From assembly GCA_030141605.1 (NCBI GenBank), contig JAQGDQ010001049.1, positions 1 to 64,000 on the forward strand: a stretch of 64,000 nucleotides of DNA, given 5' to 3'. Each line of letters starts with the position of its first letter. Position 1 is the stretch's first letter. The DNA is from Tubiluchus corallicola. Taxonomy: Eukaryota > Priapulida > Priapulimorpha > Priapulimorphida > Tubiluchidae. Both the position numbers and the translations under genes were made by a program. This document shows positions 45,498 through 57,531 of this stretch, piece by piece. The notes beneath the pieces were generated by a model, which ran no database searches, was not told the origin of the DNA, and was given only the letters and a program-made list of their open reading frames with translations.

Positions 45498-45545
45498 AAA
45501 CTGTGAAAAAACCAAGGCTGAGTCTAGATTTGAACCGGGAACTTT
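45498..45545 (-). mobile_element. tRNA-derived SINE remnant 5
   Basis: Read on the minus strand, TTCCCGGTTCAAATCTAGAC is followed by CTCAGCCTTGGTTTTTTCAC. This is the same B-box plus tail as remnant 1 at 15217-15250. Confidence 0.6.
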
Positions 45546-46954
45546 CTACAAAAGAGGGCAAATGAGCGTTAGGAAATACTGCACTTGCTGATGAGCTATT
45601 GGGATCGATTAGTAATCAAATCAGAGTTTAATTTATGTCTTAGGTGTTTGCAGTAGAATGTGGATCCACATGGATCCACAGGACAATCACATGGATACCT
45701 GGAAGACCACAGCGACCTCACTGGAAGTACATGGCACGTGACAGTTGGCCAAAGATATTTGTACCTCCACGATCATCATGACGGAAGAAACCGAAGATAG
45801 CAAGTGAGAAGATGTTGGTGCAAGAGCGAGTTCTACCGAACTGAACACACCCCCTTTTAGGTAAAACAAGGACGTAGTCAGCAGCGACACAGACTCTGAT
45901 GGACCCATTGATTTCCAGCAATGATGTAATTTGTAAGTAACTTGTTGCTGTATTAAAGGCAAAAATCAGTCTGTCTGTTAGTGACAGCAAATAAGAGATT
46001 CACTGGAAAACTGGTGGTCACTAGATCACTATATAGATCACTATATATCACAGAGTGAAATAGTATAAATGTGACGCTTCTTGCATGTTAATTATTTTTA
46101 GCATCAGCTAATAGGTTAATATGGTCCGCATTTGGATACATTCAGTTATTGTGGTTTCAAGATCGGATCTTGTACTGCGCCTTGCAGTCTATAGTGGCTA
46201 TTTACTACTCTTGTTTAAGTGGTTGCTTTCAGTCTATAACTGCCTCCATGTACTAAGCAGCGAAGGAAGGCAAATAACCGTTACGTCCATAACCTATTTT
46301 CTCTGTAAATAGAAACCTTATTATTTTGTATATTAAAGGAAAGCATTGTTTGTTATACTTGCTTGGCTGTTATAGATTGTTATTTACGATCTGTCTTTTT
46401 TTGTATGCCAGTAATGATTTTTTTTATCTAATACTGTACAAATATTCATGCTAATTGTTTCATTTTTGTCATTATTAGATGCTATTCAGTTATGACTACA
46501 CTCAGATAATGAGCGACTGCAGCAGCAGCAGCAAAACAAAACACCAACTAGAAGATGGCAGCATCGCAGAGTCACTTCACATTAGCAAGTTCAGCGTATG
46601 ATGGCGTGTGGAAAAAAGAACAATTAAACAGACTTAAGGCCATGTAAATATTGGTAATATATTCTGTTACTGTAAGAGTGTTGAGTCGTCATTAACCCTA
46701 TTCTCTTTATATATACTTAAGCTTATGTTTGAAACAATGCTTATGTCATTTGAAACAATTTTTATTATAATAGTATTTTGTTTGGTAAGCATAATTTCCC
46801 ATGTGCAAAAATGGTATTAAGCTTCTGGGGGCATTTATTGTTTTTTCAAATGAATTTTCCCTGAAAAAATAGATTGATTTTTCTCTATCATCCTTATTAG
46901 GCAGTGTCAAATATTTCCCATCGAATTCAACTTTCTTGAATTAGTGACAAAAAA
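45546..46954. other. Intergenic sequence, no gene recognised
   Basis: Two overlapping minus-strand open frames of about 90 codons (45687-45990) have no recognised family and no splice or start context. A (GCA)n run of five units occurs at about 46519. Confidence 0.35.
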
Positions 46955-47015
46955 GTCTCCAGTTCAAATCCGCCTCGGTCCCAACTTTTTCATATTATGT
47001 TTTCTCTGGTCATGC
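46955..47015 (+). mobile_element. tRNA-derived SINE remnant 6
   Basis: B-box-like CAGTTCAAATCCGCC followed by the family tail CCAACTTTTTCATATTATG. The 5' half is not preserved. Confidence 0.55.
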
Positions 47016-47814
47016 TTTGTTTCAGACATTAATGGAGAATTCACACATTCACTGTTGTTAATCTTGAAATTGAGATTTATGGTGCAAGTCAAATTGCGCA
47101 AGATAAAACACGACCGAGTTTCGTGAAACTAAATTTCATAATAGATTTTTAGTAATAGAGTTAACAAAGCGCGTGACAATACTCGTATCATATAGTTCTG
47201 CTTTCTGTAACCAGATATCTAATCGTAATGCTAAAAAGCAATATAAAAAACCCCAGATTATATATTCTTTTTATCAAACTCATTTAGCAAACAAGTTATT
47301 TCGATTAAAATGTTCGAAGTCCCAAATGCGTTGAGCATTACCTGTGGCAGTCACAACACGGTGCTAGCTGTATAAAACCCGAGCTCGTTCTAGAATATTT
47401 AACTTCAAGTTTTCTACAGGGGCTTCAATTTAAGATTGAGACTTAGAAACAACACGAAGCCTACCACTGCAGTTACTCTACTACTTGAGGTGTTAGATCA
47501 CAAGTCATGAAAAAAAGAGAACACTGAAGGCAGGGTGGTCAAACTTGTTACAAGGTAGATTCCGCCCTGTTGAGAGTGTAAGGTACCAGGCGAGGGTTCT
47601 GTGCTTAGAGCCATCTCTAGCAGGGTGAGGATTGAAAGTCAGCATCTAATCAGGTCAGATCCTTGTGTATTCTGTAATGGTGAACATTTGCTAAAGGTTT
47701 TCTTTGTCTCCGCTTTTCCAGTCTCTCTCTCTCTCATGTTTTCTTACTCTTTCTGTGACTCTCTCTGTCTTTGTTTTTCTCTTTATTAGCTCACTTTTCG
47801 TTATGCATTTATAT

Positions 47815-47815
<1 letters not shown>

Positions 47816-47878
<63 letters not shown>

Positions 47879-48010
47879 CCTCTCTCCCTCTCTCCCCCTC
47901 TCCCCCTCTCCCCTCTCCCCCTCTCTCCCTCTCTCCCTCTCTCCCTCTCTCCCTCTCTCCCTCCCTCCCTCCCTCTCCCTCCCTCTCCCTCCCTCTCCCT
48001 CTCTTTCTCT
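47816..48010. repeat. (CT)n and (CTCC)n pyrimidine tract
   Basis: A pure CT run to about 47861, a short (CA)n, then CTCCCT-type units to about 48010, inside a pyrimidine-rich region reaching from 47700 to 48260. Long Ser/Leu/Pro frames are artefacts. Confidence 0.95.
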
Positions 48011-48730
48011 ACGCCTTCTCTCCCTCTCCTTTATTATCTCGCTTTTCGTTAGATATTTCTGTAAATTCTGCCCTCTTTGTCTCTCTCAACCCCCCTCTCT
48101 TTCTGTCTCTCGCTCTCTCCCCTCTCTCTAGCTCTCACATTCTCTCTTTTTCTCTCTTTCTCACTTTTCGACAGGTGTTTCTATAATCCCACCCCTCTTT
48201 TTCCTTCTCTCTCTCCCCCCACTCTCTCTCTCTATCTGTTCCCCCTCTCCTATCCTGTTTCTCTGCTTACTTTGGATGTGTACTTCATGCTGCTTTTTCC
48301 ATGTCTATTATTACTTTCCTTTTCCGCTGTTCCTGTCTTTCCCTTGTACATTTTTTCACCTCCTTGTTTTACTTTATATCCACTTTAGCCACCCTCCCCC
48401 TCCATATGTCCCTCGCACACATTTTCACATACACTCATAGCAGTTTGGTTCTCAACTTTGTTTTACCTCTCACTTCTACTGCCACCGACTCATTTATTCT
48501 CTCACTTGCCGCTGTTAAAGGGAATTCTCATGTTAGTGTCAGGCATGTCAACACTAGGTAATTGTAGGCCAGGCTATCAACCTTTTTATGAATTCTCAGA
48601 TTCACAAATTTCAAAAATATCTGCGTATATTTATTTAATCGTGAATTTCTGTTTTTGTTTTTTTAAGTACAGTTGTTCTGCTGTATGACTACCAGTAGTA
48701 ATTTATTTGATCAGACACATGTACACTCAA

Positions 48731-49413
48731 GGTAGGACTATACGTGCGCGTAGTGCGTAATGCGAGATGAATATTGACTGTTTTCATGTATCCGTGAACG
48801 CAATGCGTATTAACGTGTTATTTTTATATTAATTCGTTTTATTTTTATTCGTCATTAAATTTTGTTTCTCCCGTTTTTGGTTTCTGTTTGCGAAAATGGA
48901 AGTAATCATTTTGGGAGCCGTGCGTCTGCCGAAATTTCAGCGTGATAATTACAACGGTGGCTTTAGCTCATTATTGTGCTATTAAACGGCAAACAGCATG
49001 CACAGGTTTTGGGTGCAGAATATTATGCAAGGAGGGGAACAGTGCGGCACGTATCGTCATTTAAGCGAAAGAACTGCAGTTAAATGTGTAACACATAATT
49101 ATACGCATCTTCCAATCTCTAAAAAAATCGAATTTAGTAGAAGAAATATTATTGTGCGCACGTCTTGAAGTCACCAAAACTCGCCTAACCAGAATTTCCA
49201 ATCAGCGGAAATGGACACAGGAAACTTAAAAACTCGTAAATCAGCTAGGCAACGATAGTTTCCCGTCGGTGTACTGCAGCGTAATGCGTAGTTCGAGTGA
49301 ATACGCGTCAAGCGTCACGGATTGCGCATTACGTACACATGAAAGTTAATGCAAGCTGTTGCATACGCATTTCGGATCATGCATCATGTTTTACGCGTAC
49401 ACGATGTCATACC
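48731..49413 (+). mobile_element. Harbinger-like element with transposase-like fragment
   Basis: The ends GGTAGGACTATACGTGCGCG and, reverse-complemented, GGTATGACATCGTGTACGCG form inverted repeats. Inside, from about 49000, one frame reads HRFWVQNIMQGGEQCGTYRH. It resembles the RxFWVxxxxxxRxxxGxYxxL segment that begins many PIF/Harbinger nuclease proteins. The frame is closed upstream and runs out near 49170, so only a relic of the protein remains. Words like GTAATGCG recur in both halves. The superfamily call is moderately supported and the target duplication is not resolved. Confidence 0.55.
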
Positions 49414-52316
49414 TTTAGGATCTTGCATGTTGGCATGTAGTTCATTAGTAGGACAAGTCAGCAAAAATATTGATCAAGAAACCATTCTCAATGATTTTCT
49501 GTAGATTCCGTGACTAAAAAATTATTCTGACGTTCACTTTATAACCCAAGTCATTTATTGATGCGTATCTCGCGCTTTCGTCAATTTTTGCAGTGGATTA
49601 GCGTTTTGAAATAGATGTTTTTATTTAAATGTTTCCTGTAAATACAGCCATTATATAATATTAAATATTATATTTAACAGCTTTGAGTTAACCATACTAA
49701 CAGTATTAGTGGTCTTTTCTAAGCTAACTAGGGATGTGTTAAAAAGTTCGTCTGGGCCTGCACATATACTGTATTTACAGGAGACATAGTAATAAAAACA
49801 ATGTCTTAAATAATTTTGCTTAATTAAGATGATAGAACGAAGATTTATTAATTAGCTACAGAAAAGCGCAAACTCGTTAACTGAAGTGCATGTCAAAGTC
49901 AAACAAAGGGCAATCTTGACCATCTGTTTATTACAGTATCGTCAGAACATTTGCTTTCTGTGAAATCTAGTACGAAATCGTTATGGATTATATGCCAGTA
50001 TTTTTGCTAGCAAATCGTTACAATGAAATACATACCAGACTAGAATAATCTCCATTTAAAAAATCACTTCTTTGCCAATAACAAAACTAAAACACAACTC
50101 AGTTTGTTTTTGGCTTATATATATCAGGCTTTTCCCAATTGACATCAACAGAACGTTGTTAAGGTAGTTCTATCAAATTTTGAAGTGACAAAGACTAAGT
50201 TTGTTTGGAATTCCGATATTTGCGACCGCATATCAAAGCAATTGTCTGGTGAGTTTTTGTCAAATGAATAACTGACGGTTTATTCTTGCGTTTATATGGG
50301 GACCCAGTTAGTGTCTGCTAATGTCGAACTCAAAAACGTCCTTGCCACTGCTGCAGTTTAGAAGAAGCTAGGGAAACTTAAATTTATAACAGCTACTACT
50401 TGGCAAGCAAGTCGCTAGAGTGTCCTAGTAGGTTTTTTGCAATTTTGCAATTTTTGGAAACTAATTTTTAGAAGCTAACAGATCGAACTAAGAAAAACAA
50501 GAATTATTGATGAAGAAGAGCGACTTTATAGTATGAAATAACTGGCGTATTTAAGTTTTTTTTGCTTCTGTTATTTACGCCAAATTTGTTATAACTGTGG
50601 TTTTAGCTCTCATTTGGGTGTAGCTTACTGATTTTGGGTTGCATTTTGCAAGAAACTATGACGGAGCTGACACTGATTGATGAATATAATTGCTTTAATA
50701 TTGATTATTATGACGGTTTGATTTCTAGCTACATTTCTATGCTATAAACAAGTGCAATACTGCTGTTGGTTATGTTATGCCTCTGATTGTAAGTTAATTA
50801 ATGGTTTGTATTTAGCAGGCGAATGTTGGGACATTTTTGAAATCGGAGCGGTTTCCCAGTTGCTACGGACTTACTGCGGGTTAATCGGGTTAATGAGCTA
50901 TTATGACTGATGCCGATTTATTTAATACGCATTTACTATAGCATATTAGTTTTGAAAGTTTTGACGCACGTCTTAATTAGTTGAACATTATTTAAACTTA
51001 GTAATGCAGAGTAATAAAACTCTACATATTGCTAGTATATAATAGTCATTGTGCAGGTGCAACATGGTTTAATTGCATCTCTAATTCTGTGGCACATTTT
51101 CAAAATGGTAAAATGATTGTGAAAGTTGTTCTAATTACAGAAGAAAATTTACGCGTTACGATTGCTAACTGGCAGGTGGCAGCAGCAGCTATTCATTGGT
51201 GTGTAATTCGGGAAACGTTTATTGTATCACATTTCAAGATGAAGGATCTTCTTGATGTGAAAACGAGATGGTAACTGGTAAGACAAGTCCATTGTCAAGA
51301 GAAATATATGACTTGCTGAAAGTGAAGAGAAATTTTATCAAATTTTTCAAATGCACAATTTTCAGACACGCGGAATTGAACTTGAAATTGTGCTTATTAA
51401 CAAGCATAATTTTAGATAACAATTACAAAAACCATTTCGGTGTAACGTACTATGCTTGATGTTCGAATTAAATTAGTCCAGCTAAGAAAGTTTGTGGGAT
51501 GAACAGTAATTAATTAGCAAATTGCAGATTTCTAATACCTAGAATTTTAGATACTGTGTTAATGCTAATTGGCAATATGAATACACGTACTTGGTACATG
51601 GAATAACGTTTTTTTAATAAACAAGACAGTAAGTTTGGACCACTTCTAGAATAGATGTGATACTGCTGAAAGTTGGAGCAGACATTCGATCATTTTTGCT
51701 AGCTTGGCCTTTCTTGAAAAAGAGCTAAAGGTAATATTTATAGTTGGGGCTGATGGGTGATAATTTAAGATAATGATTTTATCTTGGTACTCAATTTAGT
51801 GGAGAAGAGGAGAGGGTAGGAGTATTAAAGGAATATTAAAAGAAACGTAAATCGTAATAACAAAGAATTGTATAACTAGCTGGAGCAAACTTTGCATATA
51901 AAGGTGCCATCGTATATTTTTCTAGTCGGAAATGAGACACGGGGGGAGGTTCCTTTAATATGTATTATATTATACGAATGAAATAACGAAAATAATGGAA
52001 ATAATCCTCAATGATTTTGTATTATATTGCACGTAATGAAAAATAATTCTGACGCTCATTTTACAGCTGTCGTTTTGCAACTTGCTCCATTAGATATTTT
52101 TATACCACTTTATTGTGAGATATTGCTTAAATATAATTATTTAAGGTAGTTTTGTATCTTATACATTTCAATACTTCAATAGTTTGAAGTTGTTTTAAAT
52201 GCCTCCTGTAAAAACATTTTTAACAGCTCTTGAATTAACATTGATAATGGTTTTTGTTCCAAACTAACGTCGTTAAAGTGTGCTTAACTTTGACATACTG
52301 TACTGACGTATGCATG

Positions 52317-52386
52317 GGCCTACCTATGTGCTAACAGTGACCGGTAATATGGCCTACCTATGTGCTAAGAGTGACCGGTAATAAAG
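52317..52386. repeat. 34-bp tandem duplication
   Basis: GGCCTACCTATGTGCTAASA then GTGACCGGTAATA occurs twice in a row, at 52317 and 52351, with one visible mismatch. Confidence 0.93.
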
Positions 52387-52559
52387 TCACGGAAAGAGTC
52401 GAAATTAATTTATGGTGGCGTGAAAGAAAGTCGATGAATCAATCAAAAATATGTATGTGAAAAAAAATCACGTTTTCTTAGTATCAGATTATGGTAAGAG
52501 ATTATGGCTATTTCTTTTCTAACTGTGACTTTTTTCATACGACTTTTTCTTGTGACATC

Positions 52560-52870
52560 TTTTACCTGTGACTTCATTACCTGGATTAGTACTATATTAT
52601 TTCAAAAAGATTAGTGACGTTCACCAGTATTGCACAAGAGCAGCTAGCAAACAAAACTATTTTCAGGAAAGATTTAACACAACAAAAGGTCTACAAACTT
52701 TAAAACATAATGGTACAATTCTATGGAATACTCTTTCAGATGATCTTAAGCAATCAACTAGTGTCTGTCACTTAAGTAAATTATATAAATGTCAACTCTT
52801 GCAGACTTATTACTGAGATAATTACATATAAGCGTACAGTATTTTGCAACAACTTTTATTCCTTTTGCCC
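52560..52870 (+). mobile_element. C-terminal tail of a non-LTR retrotransposon ORF2
   Basis: The frame 52568-52816 contains VHQYCTRAASKQNYFQERFN, then GLQTLKHNGTILWNTLSDDL and a hydrophobic LYKCQLLQTYY end. VHxYxTR...NYF..R.NT..G......G..LWN.L.DD.K is the conserved tail of CR1/jockey-type reverse-transcriptase proteins. The upstream polymerase region is absent, a typical 5' truncation. Confidence 0.8.
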
Positions 52871-53364
52871 TCTAATAAATTGTCTAACTGCGTGCAAGAG
52901 CAGTTACTGTTATAGCAAGATCAATTAACTTCCATATTTAATTGTTTATTGTCTAACTTCTGTAGATCATTTTCAACGTCTGGACTCCAATTGTCAATCT
53001 CCTCATGCAGTCATACAGGTAATTTTTAGTGCTTTAATTATCTGCCTATTCATTTTACATCAGATCATCAAAAATCGCTCTGTATTTTTTTACATTATGC
53101 TTGTGTTATAAAGTAAATTTCAGTTGCCATTGTTATTATGTTTCTGATGCCAGATTTTTATTTCAGTTCTTGTTTCAGTCCTTATTTCAGTTATCTTCAG
53201 TTTGATTTTTTTATTATTATTATGATGCGCTTATTATTACTGTGTATGAATTGTACTAACACGTTATAAGCATATCATTATCAATTTTATGTCATTCGTA
53301 TCAATTTAGTTTTTATTATAAGCAGTACTAACACTAATGCACTGTAGCATAGCGCCTATAAAAA

Positions 53365-53396
53365 TGTTCATTATTATTATTATTATTATTATTATT
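53365..53396. repeat. Short (ATT)n repeat
   Basis: About ten ATT units. Confidence 0.9.
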
Positions 53397-55456
53397 AAAC
53401 TACTGTACGTACAGGGAGCGCTACAAAAACATATAAAGAAAAGTACAAGCTATAAAACTTGCAAGTCAAAAAATGCGACATTACTGTACATTTCATTGTT
53501 TACTGTAAATCGTTAGTTTGTCTTCTGAACGATCTAAACAAACATTGTGAATTATCTCACTATTTTTGTTGGCTAAGGGTTAAAAATGAAATGCGTATCA
53601 GATGGAAGTTGCTCATGCACGTACCTGGTAAGTGCTATAGCCAAAAAATATTGCTGGTCGCTTTAAAAACGGACTTCTATTGCAAGGGACAAAATCTGAA
53701 TTAATTACAAATTTCCCCATTGATAATATGAATTTCAGGGTGAAGTTAGTCCTATACTTCGAAGATACCGGTACGATATTAGTTTCAGATTCAAATATTT
53801 CAGTATTTGTCCTGTTTGTTTCTATTACTTGGACTGATAAATAATGCTGAGTAACAAATTTGTGCATATCGTTAGTACATAATAGTAAATGTGTAGAAAA
53901 TACGTAATTAGTATATAATGGTCATTGTGCATATACATGACATCGAATCGAATCAATACTGTGAAATGTGTTCTATTTCTTTCAGCGAAAGTTGCTCATT
54001 TACAGAAGGATGTTACGAACTTACGATTTATTATCTGTCAAGTGGCAGCAGCAGTTGTTCATTGGTGTGTAATTTGAGAACAGATTCTTTAATTGCATCG
54101 GTAATTTACTCTTATTTACAGAAGGAAATGTACGTGTTACGATGTCAGGTGGCAGCAGTAGTTGTTCATTGTTGTGTAATTTCAGAACACATTCTTTAAG
54201 TGCATTGTAATTTTGTAGTAAATTTTCAAAATGGTAAAATGATAGTGAAAGTTGTTCTACTTCCTTCAGTGAAAATTGTTCTATTTACAGAAGAAAATTC
54301 ATATGTTACGATTTTGTGTCTGGCAGGTGGCAGCAGTTATTCATTAACTTTAGACGTCAGAAAATTTCTTGTCACATTTCAAGCTAAAGGAATCAATGTG
54401 AAAATGAGGAGAACACGTGACCTACTCAAAGTGAAGAGGAATTCCTGACTAGGGCTGGGTAATCTATAGAACAAACGTGATACACTTTTTGTATCACTTG
54501 CGCTAAGTTTATGAAATGTAGTATAAATGCTAATGGCAAAAGATTCTACAACTATTAGGAGTAGGCCTTAATTTTGTACATAAAGTTGCCAGCACAAGTT
54601 TTTCTATTAGCAGAATGAAATAGCTTGAAAATATTGAACATATTCTCCGATGATTTTGTATTAGATTGTACACAAGGAAAATGATTCTGACGGTTTACAA
54701 CTGAATTTTCATGACTTAACTCCATTAAACATTTTTCATGCTGCTTTATTGTGGTAATTGCTTTAATGATTAAACATACTTATGTAAGCTAGTTTGTGTG
54801 TTGAATATTGTAATAATTTGAATATATAGTTGTTTTCATTTAAATGTTTCCTGTAAATACAGCATAAAATATAACAGCTTCTGAATTAACCTTGCTAATC
54901 GTTACAGTTACAAACTAATATTAAAGTGTGCTTTACACTGACATAAGCCATGTGTTAACCCGCTGTATTTACAGAAGACATAGCAATAAAAACAATTTTT
55001 GAAAAACTTGATCAAGGATTAGTAAAAATTAAAGGAAATGTACTAAAAATTAAAGGGAAAAGGGCTAACTTAATGTTAATTGACGAACAAGTCAAAATGA
55101 AAGTAATGAGACCTCGGGTACGTCTTGACTGTTCAATGTAGATCGTCATGATATTTGATTTCTGCATAATCTAATACAAAATCATTGTGAATTATATCTG
55201 ATTATTATTGCTAGGTAACCGTTACGATGAAATACAGGTAATTCTTGTAGCTAAGAAGGTATTACAGGTGCAAAGTTTTAAAAACCCACTTCTGTTGCAA
55301 AACAAGAATTTAATATGGGTTCACTCTCCGATTGACTAGTGAAGTTTGTATTACCAAACTTTGAGGAGAACTGCGCTAAATTTGCATCAGGTTCAAATAT
55401 TTTACACATCAAAACAACATGACCAATTCTAGTCAAAGCTTAGGCCAGACTGAATA

Positions 55457-55812
55457 AGCCTTTTCACAGTTTTGTTGTGCGCAAGCGCAGTTGCTGTAGC
55501 TCAAAGGCAACAGCAAAGTGTCTTGGCTACAACTGTCACGTGACATATGGGTAAAGCAAAGCCCAGTTCAATAACTTCAGTTGTTTTACGTGGACTTTAC
55601 TTAATTTTGCATTAGTCTGTGCGAGATCCTGATTGAGAACAAGAAAAAATGAACTAGGTAAGGAAATAAGCTAGTATTCGTCCCTTAATTATTGCATTAT
55701 TACAATTGCATGGGACGCGAGGCGTTGTAATGTTTACACAAATGCGCTGTATGGTAACCTTTCACTTTCTCACGACCATCATCAATACTGTGAACTGTGA
55801 AAAGGCTCATTA
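55457..55812. mobile_element. Dispersed repeat with palindromic core (copy 2)
   Basis: It aligns end to end with 16726-17112, including CGCAGTTGCTGTAG, TCACGTGACAT, AGTTGTTTTACGTG, GAACAAGAAAAAATGAACTA and ACACAAATGCG. Here the inner inverted repeat is eroded (GTAGCTCAAAGGC and GTAACCTTTCAC). The repeat starts directly after the tandem array. Confidence 0.75.
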
Positions 55813-56754
55813 ACTAAGAAACAAAACAACGATTGCAAAATAGGATGGGTTTATCGTTCGATTTCTGCTTTGGATTTCTGTCATCATTAAATACAGTTGC
55901 AGGTGCATTTTCAAAATGAGAGTGAAATTGTTGCATTTACAGCTTGAGGAAGGATGTTCAGCTAAGGTGATTGACAGAACTATATCTAAAAAGAAAAACA
56001 ATTGTTGTTTTTATTCATTCAATTGTTGATTTATTCATGACTGAATTTTTCACATGAATAGGCTGTAGTTGATTTATTCAAACTTGAACTTATTATTTGG
56101 TTTTTCTCATTGATAGCAGTATGTGTTGAAACACTTACTTTCTGCTGCATCTGCTACGTAATGTCTGTAATAAAGCTTTATGCAACTGTGTCTAAATCAC
56201 TGAATACACTTTGATCTTGTCATTGGGTGGTGATGCTTCAGTCTTTATTCTGCTGGTGGATGGCTCTAGTACAGGGCTCATGTCTGGTGCTCTTGTAGTC
56301 TCAGGAGGGTTAATCTATCTTGTCTCTTTGTTTGGCCAATCTGTCTTCAGCGGTCGCCCCTTTTCACGACCTGCGATCAAACTCCTCAAGTAGCAGAGTA
56401 ACATCGTGTTGTTTGTAAGTCTCAATCGTAACTCGAGGGGGCCTTTGTAGAAAACTTACACTTAAGGTTTAAGAAAGAGCTAGCAATTACGCTCTGTCAT
56501 AGTTGGTTATTGCGGGACTGGTGCATAGCTAACTAAAATTTTATTTAAGTGAGACATTGAGCCACCAAAGGCTATTGCTTTCATATTGTCACATTAATCG
56601 ATGATGTAGTGAAATTAACTGATACAGTATTATTGTTATAAACAGCAACTAAAAACAATTGTGCTAGCAGATTTGTAATAAACTTCGAACAAATGTATTT
56701 TTGCACAGCATTTTAAATTCCCTTCCCACTTCTCGAACATGTACAATTACACCC
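55813..56754. other. Intergenic sequence, no gene recognised
   Basis: Short frames only, including a 60-codon plus-strand frame at 56211-56393 with no recognised family. Confidence 0.35.
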
Positions 56755-56895
56755 AATGTGCAACATTTTTGATTGGTCTGTTCAGCTTTTGTAATGATAT
56801 GTAGGATTTTTAAACTGCCTTGTCCACTAATGTGCAACATTTTTGATTGGCCTGTCCAGCTTTTGTAATGAAATGTATCATTTTTGAGCTGCTCT
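56755..56895. repeat. 73-bp tandem duplication
   Basis: TGTGCAACATTTTTGATTGG then CTGTYCAGCTTTTGTAATGA occurs at about 56757 and about 56830 with a few differences. Confidence 0.9.
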
Positions 56896-56939
56896 GTTCA
56901 GTTAGCCTACGTGTGAGCCTGTCTGATGTTAATATAAGC

Positions 56940-57531
56940 ATTGTTGTTTTATTTATTTGTCCGTCTGCTATGAAGAAATACAAATGGCCTTATTATGAAA
57001 TATTATACGCCAGTATGGTGTGCCCAACTATGAGAGATAATGAGAGATATCGACATTATTGAAAATGTGCAAAGGTATTTCACTAGAAGATTGTATGCCA
57101 TGTGTGGATTTACTGCTAACATAATAATTTTAGCTCTGGATTTGTTGTCATTGGAAGAGAGAACTCGTTATGATCTAAAAATACTCTACAAAATTATTCG
57201 TAAGGAAAATGACTTGGACAGAAATAAATTTTTACCCATACTCATAAAATTTCTAGGGGTCATTGCGTAAATCAAACGTTGTGTAAATCGATCTGTATCG
57301 ATCGATCTTAAATACTGCCTCCAGTAAATTATTTAGTCGAAGATGAATGAAAATTGATTTTTCAGCACATTTGTATATTTGCAGATGTATGTAAGTAGTA
57401 ATTTTACTCTGTCTTTCTCGTATCCATTTTAACCTGTTTATTATTGTACATATTTTATTGTTTTATGCATTTGAATTCTGTTTTAAATTTTATTGCATGT
57501 TTGGCTACTTTGATAAATAAATAAATAAAAA
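56940..57531 (+). mobile_element. Non-LTR retrotransposon 3' end with (ATAA)n tail
   Basis: In one frame DIIENVQRYFTRRLYAMCGF is followed by LLSLEERTRYDLKILYKII, the motif IExVQRRFTRRL...L.SLE.RR...DL...YKI seen after the reverse-transcriptase domain of many non-LTR elements. Just upstream, frame-shifted, are residues like YYEILYASMVC. A 3' UTR of about 260 bp ends in GATAAATAAATAAATAAAAA at 57511-57531, the expected kind of 3' terminus. 5'-truncated and frameshifted, so inactive. Confidence 0.82.

Larger units (their letters stand above)
49440..55420 (+). repeat. Decayed tandem array of a roughly 1.7-2.6 kb unit (about 2.5-3 copies)
   Basis: Four landmarks recur in the same order. Landmark c (AATGATTTTNTGTA...ATTCTGACG) is at 49490, 52010 and 54650. 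Landmark d (AAATGTTTCCTGTAAATACAG) is at 49627, 52197 and 54842. Landmark a (GTGAATTATAT...GTTACGATGAAATAC) is at about 50016, 53580 (weak) and 55220. Landmark b (TATAATRGTCATTGTGCA, with ACAGAAGAAAATT, GGCAGCAGCAG and CACATTTCAAG) is at 51043-51240 and 53919-54380. Units are diverged by roughly 20-30 percent and have separate insertions, such as the non-LTR tail at 52540-52870. No long open frame exists, so the content of the unit is unknown. Confidence 0.75.

Noticed and set aside
45687-45990. Two overlapping minus-strand frames of about 90 codons
   Set aside because: No recognisable family, overlapping frames of similar length, no repeat or splice context. Not supportable as a gene.
47704-48388. 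A 160-codon and a 103-codon open frame in the pyrimidine tract
   Set aside because: Composition is Ser/Leu/Pro/Phe only, as expected from T/C-rich DNA without stops. No domain, no splice structure.
56211-56393. 60-codon hydrophobic plus-strand frame
   Set aside because: No homologous pattern, no neighbouring exons, and within the length expected by chance.
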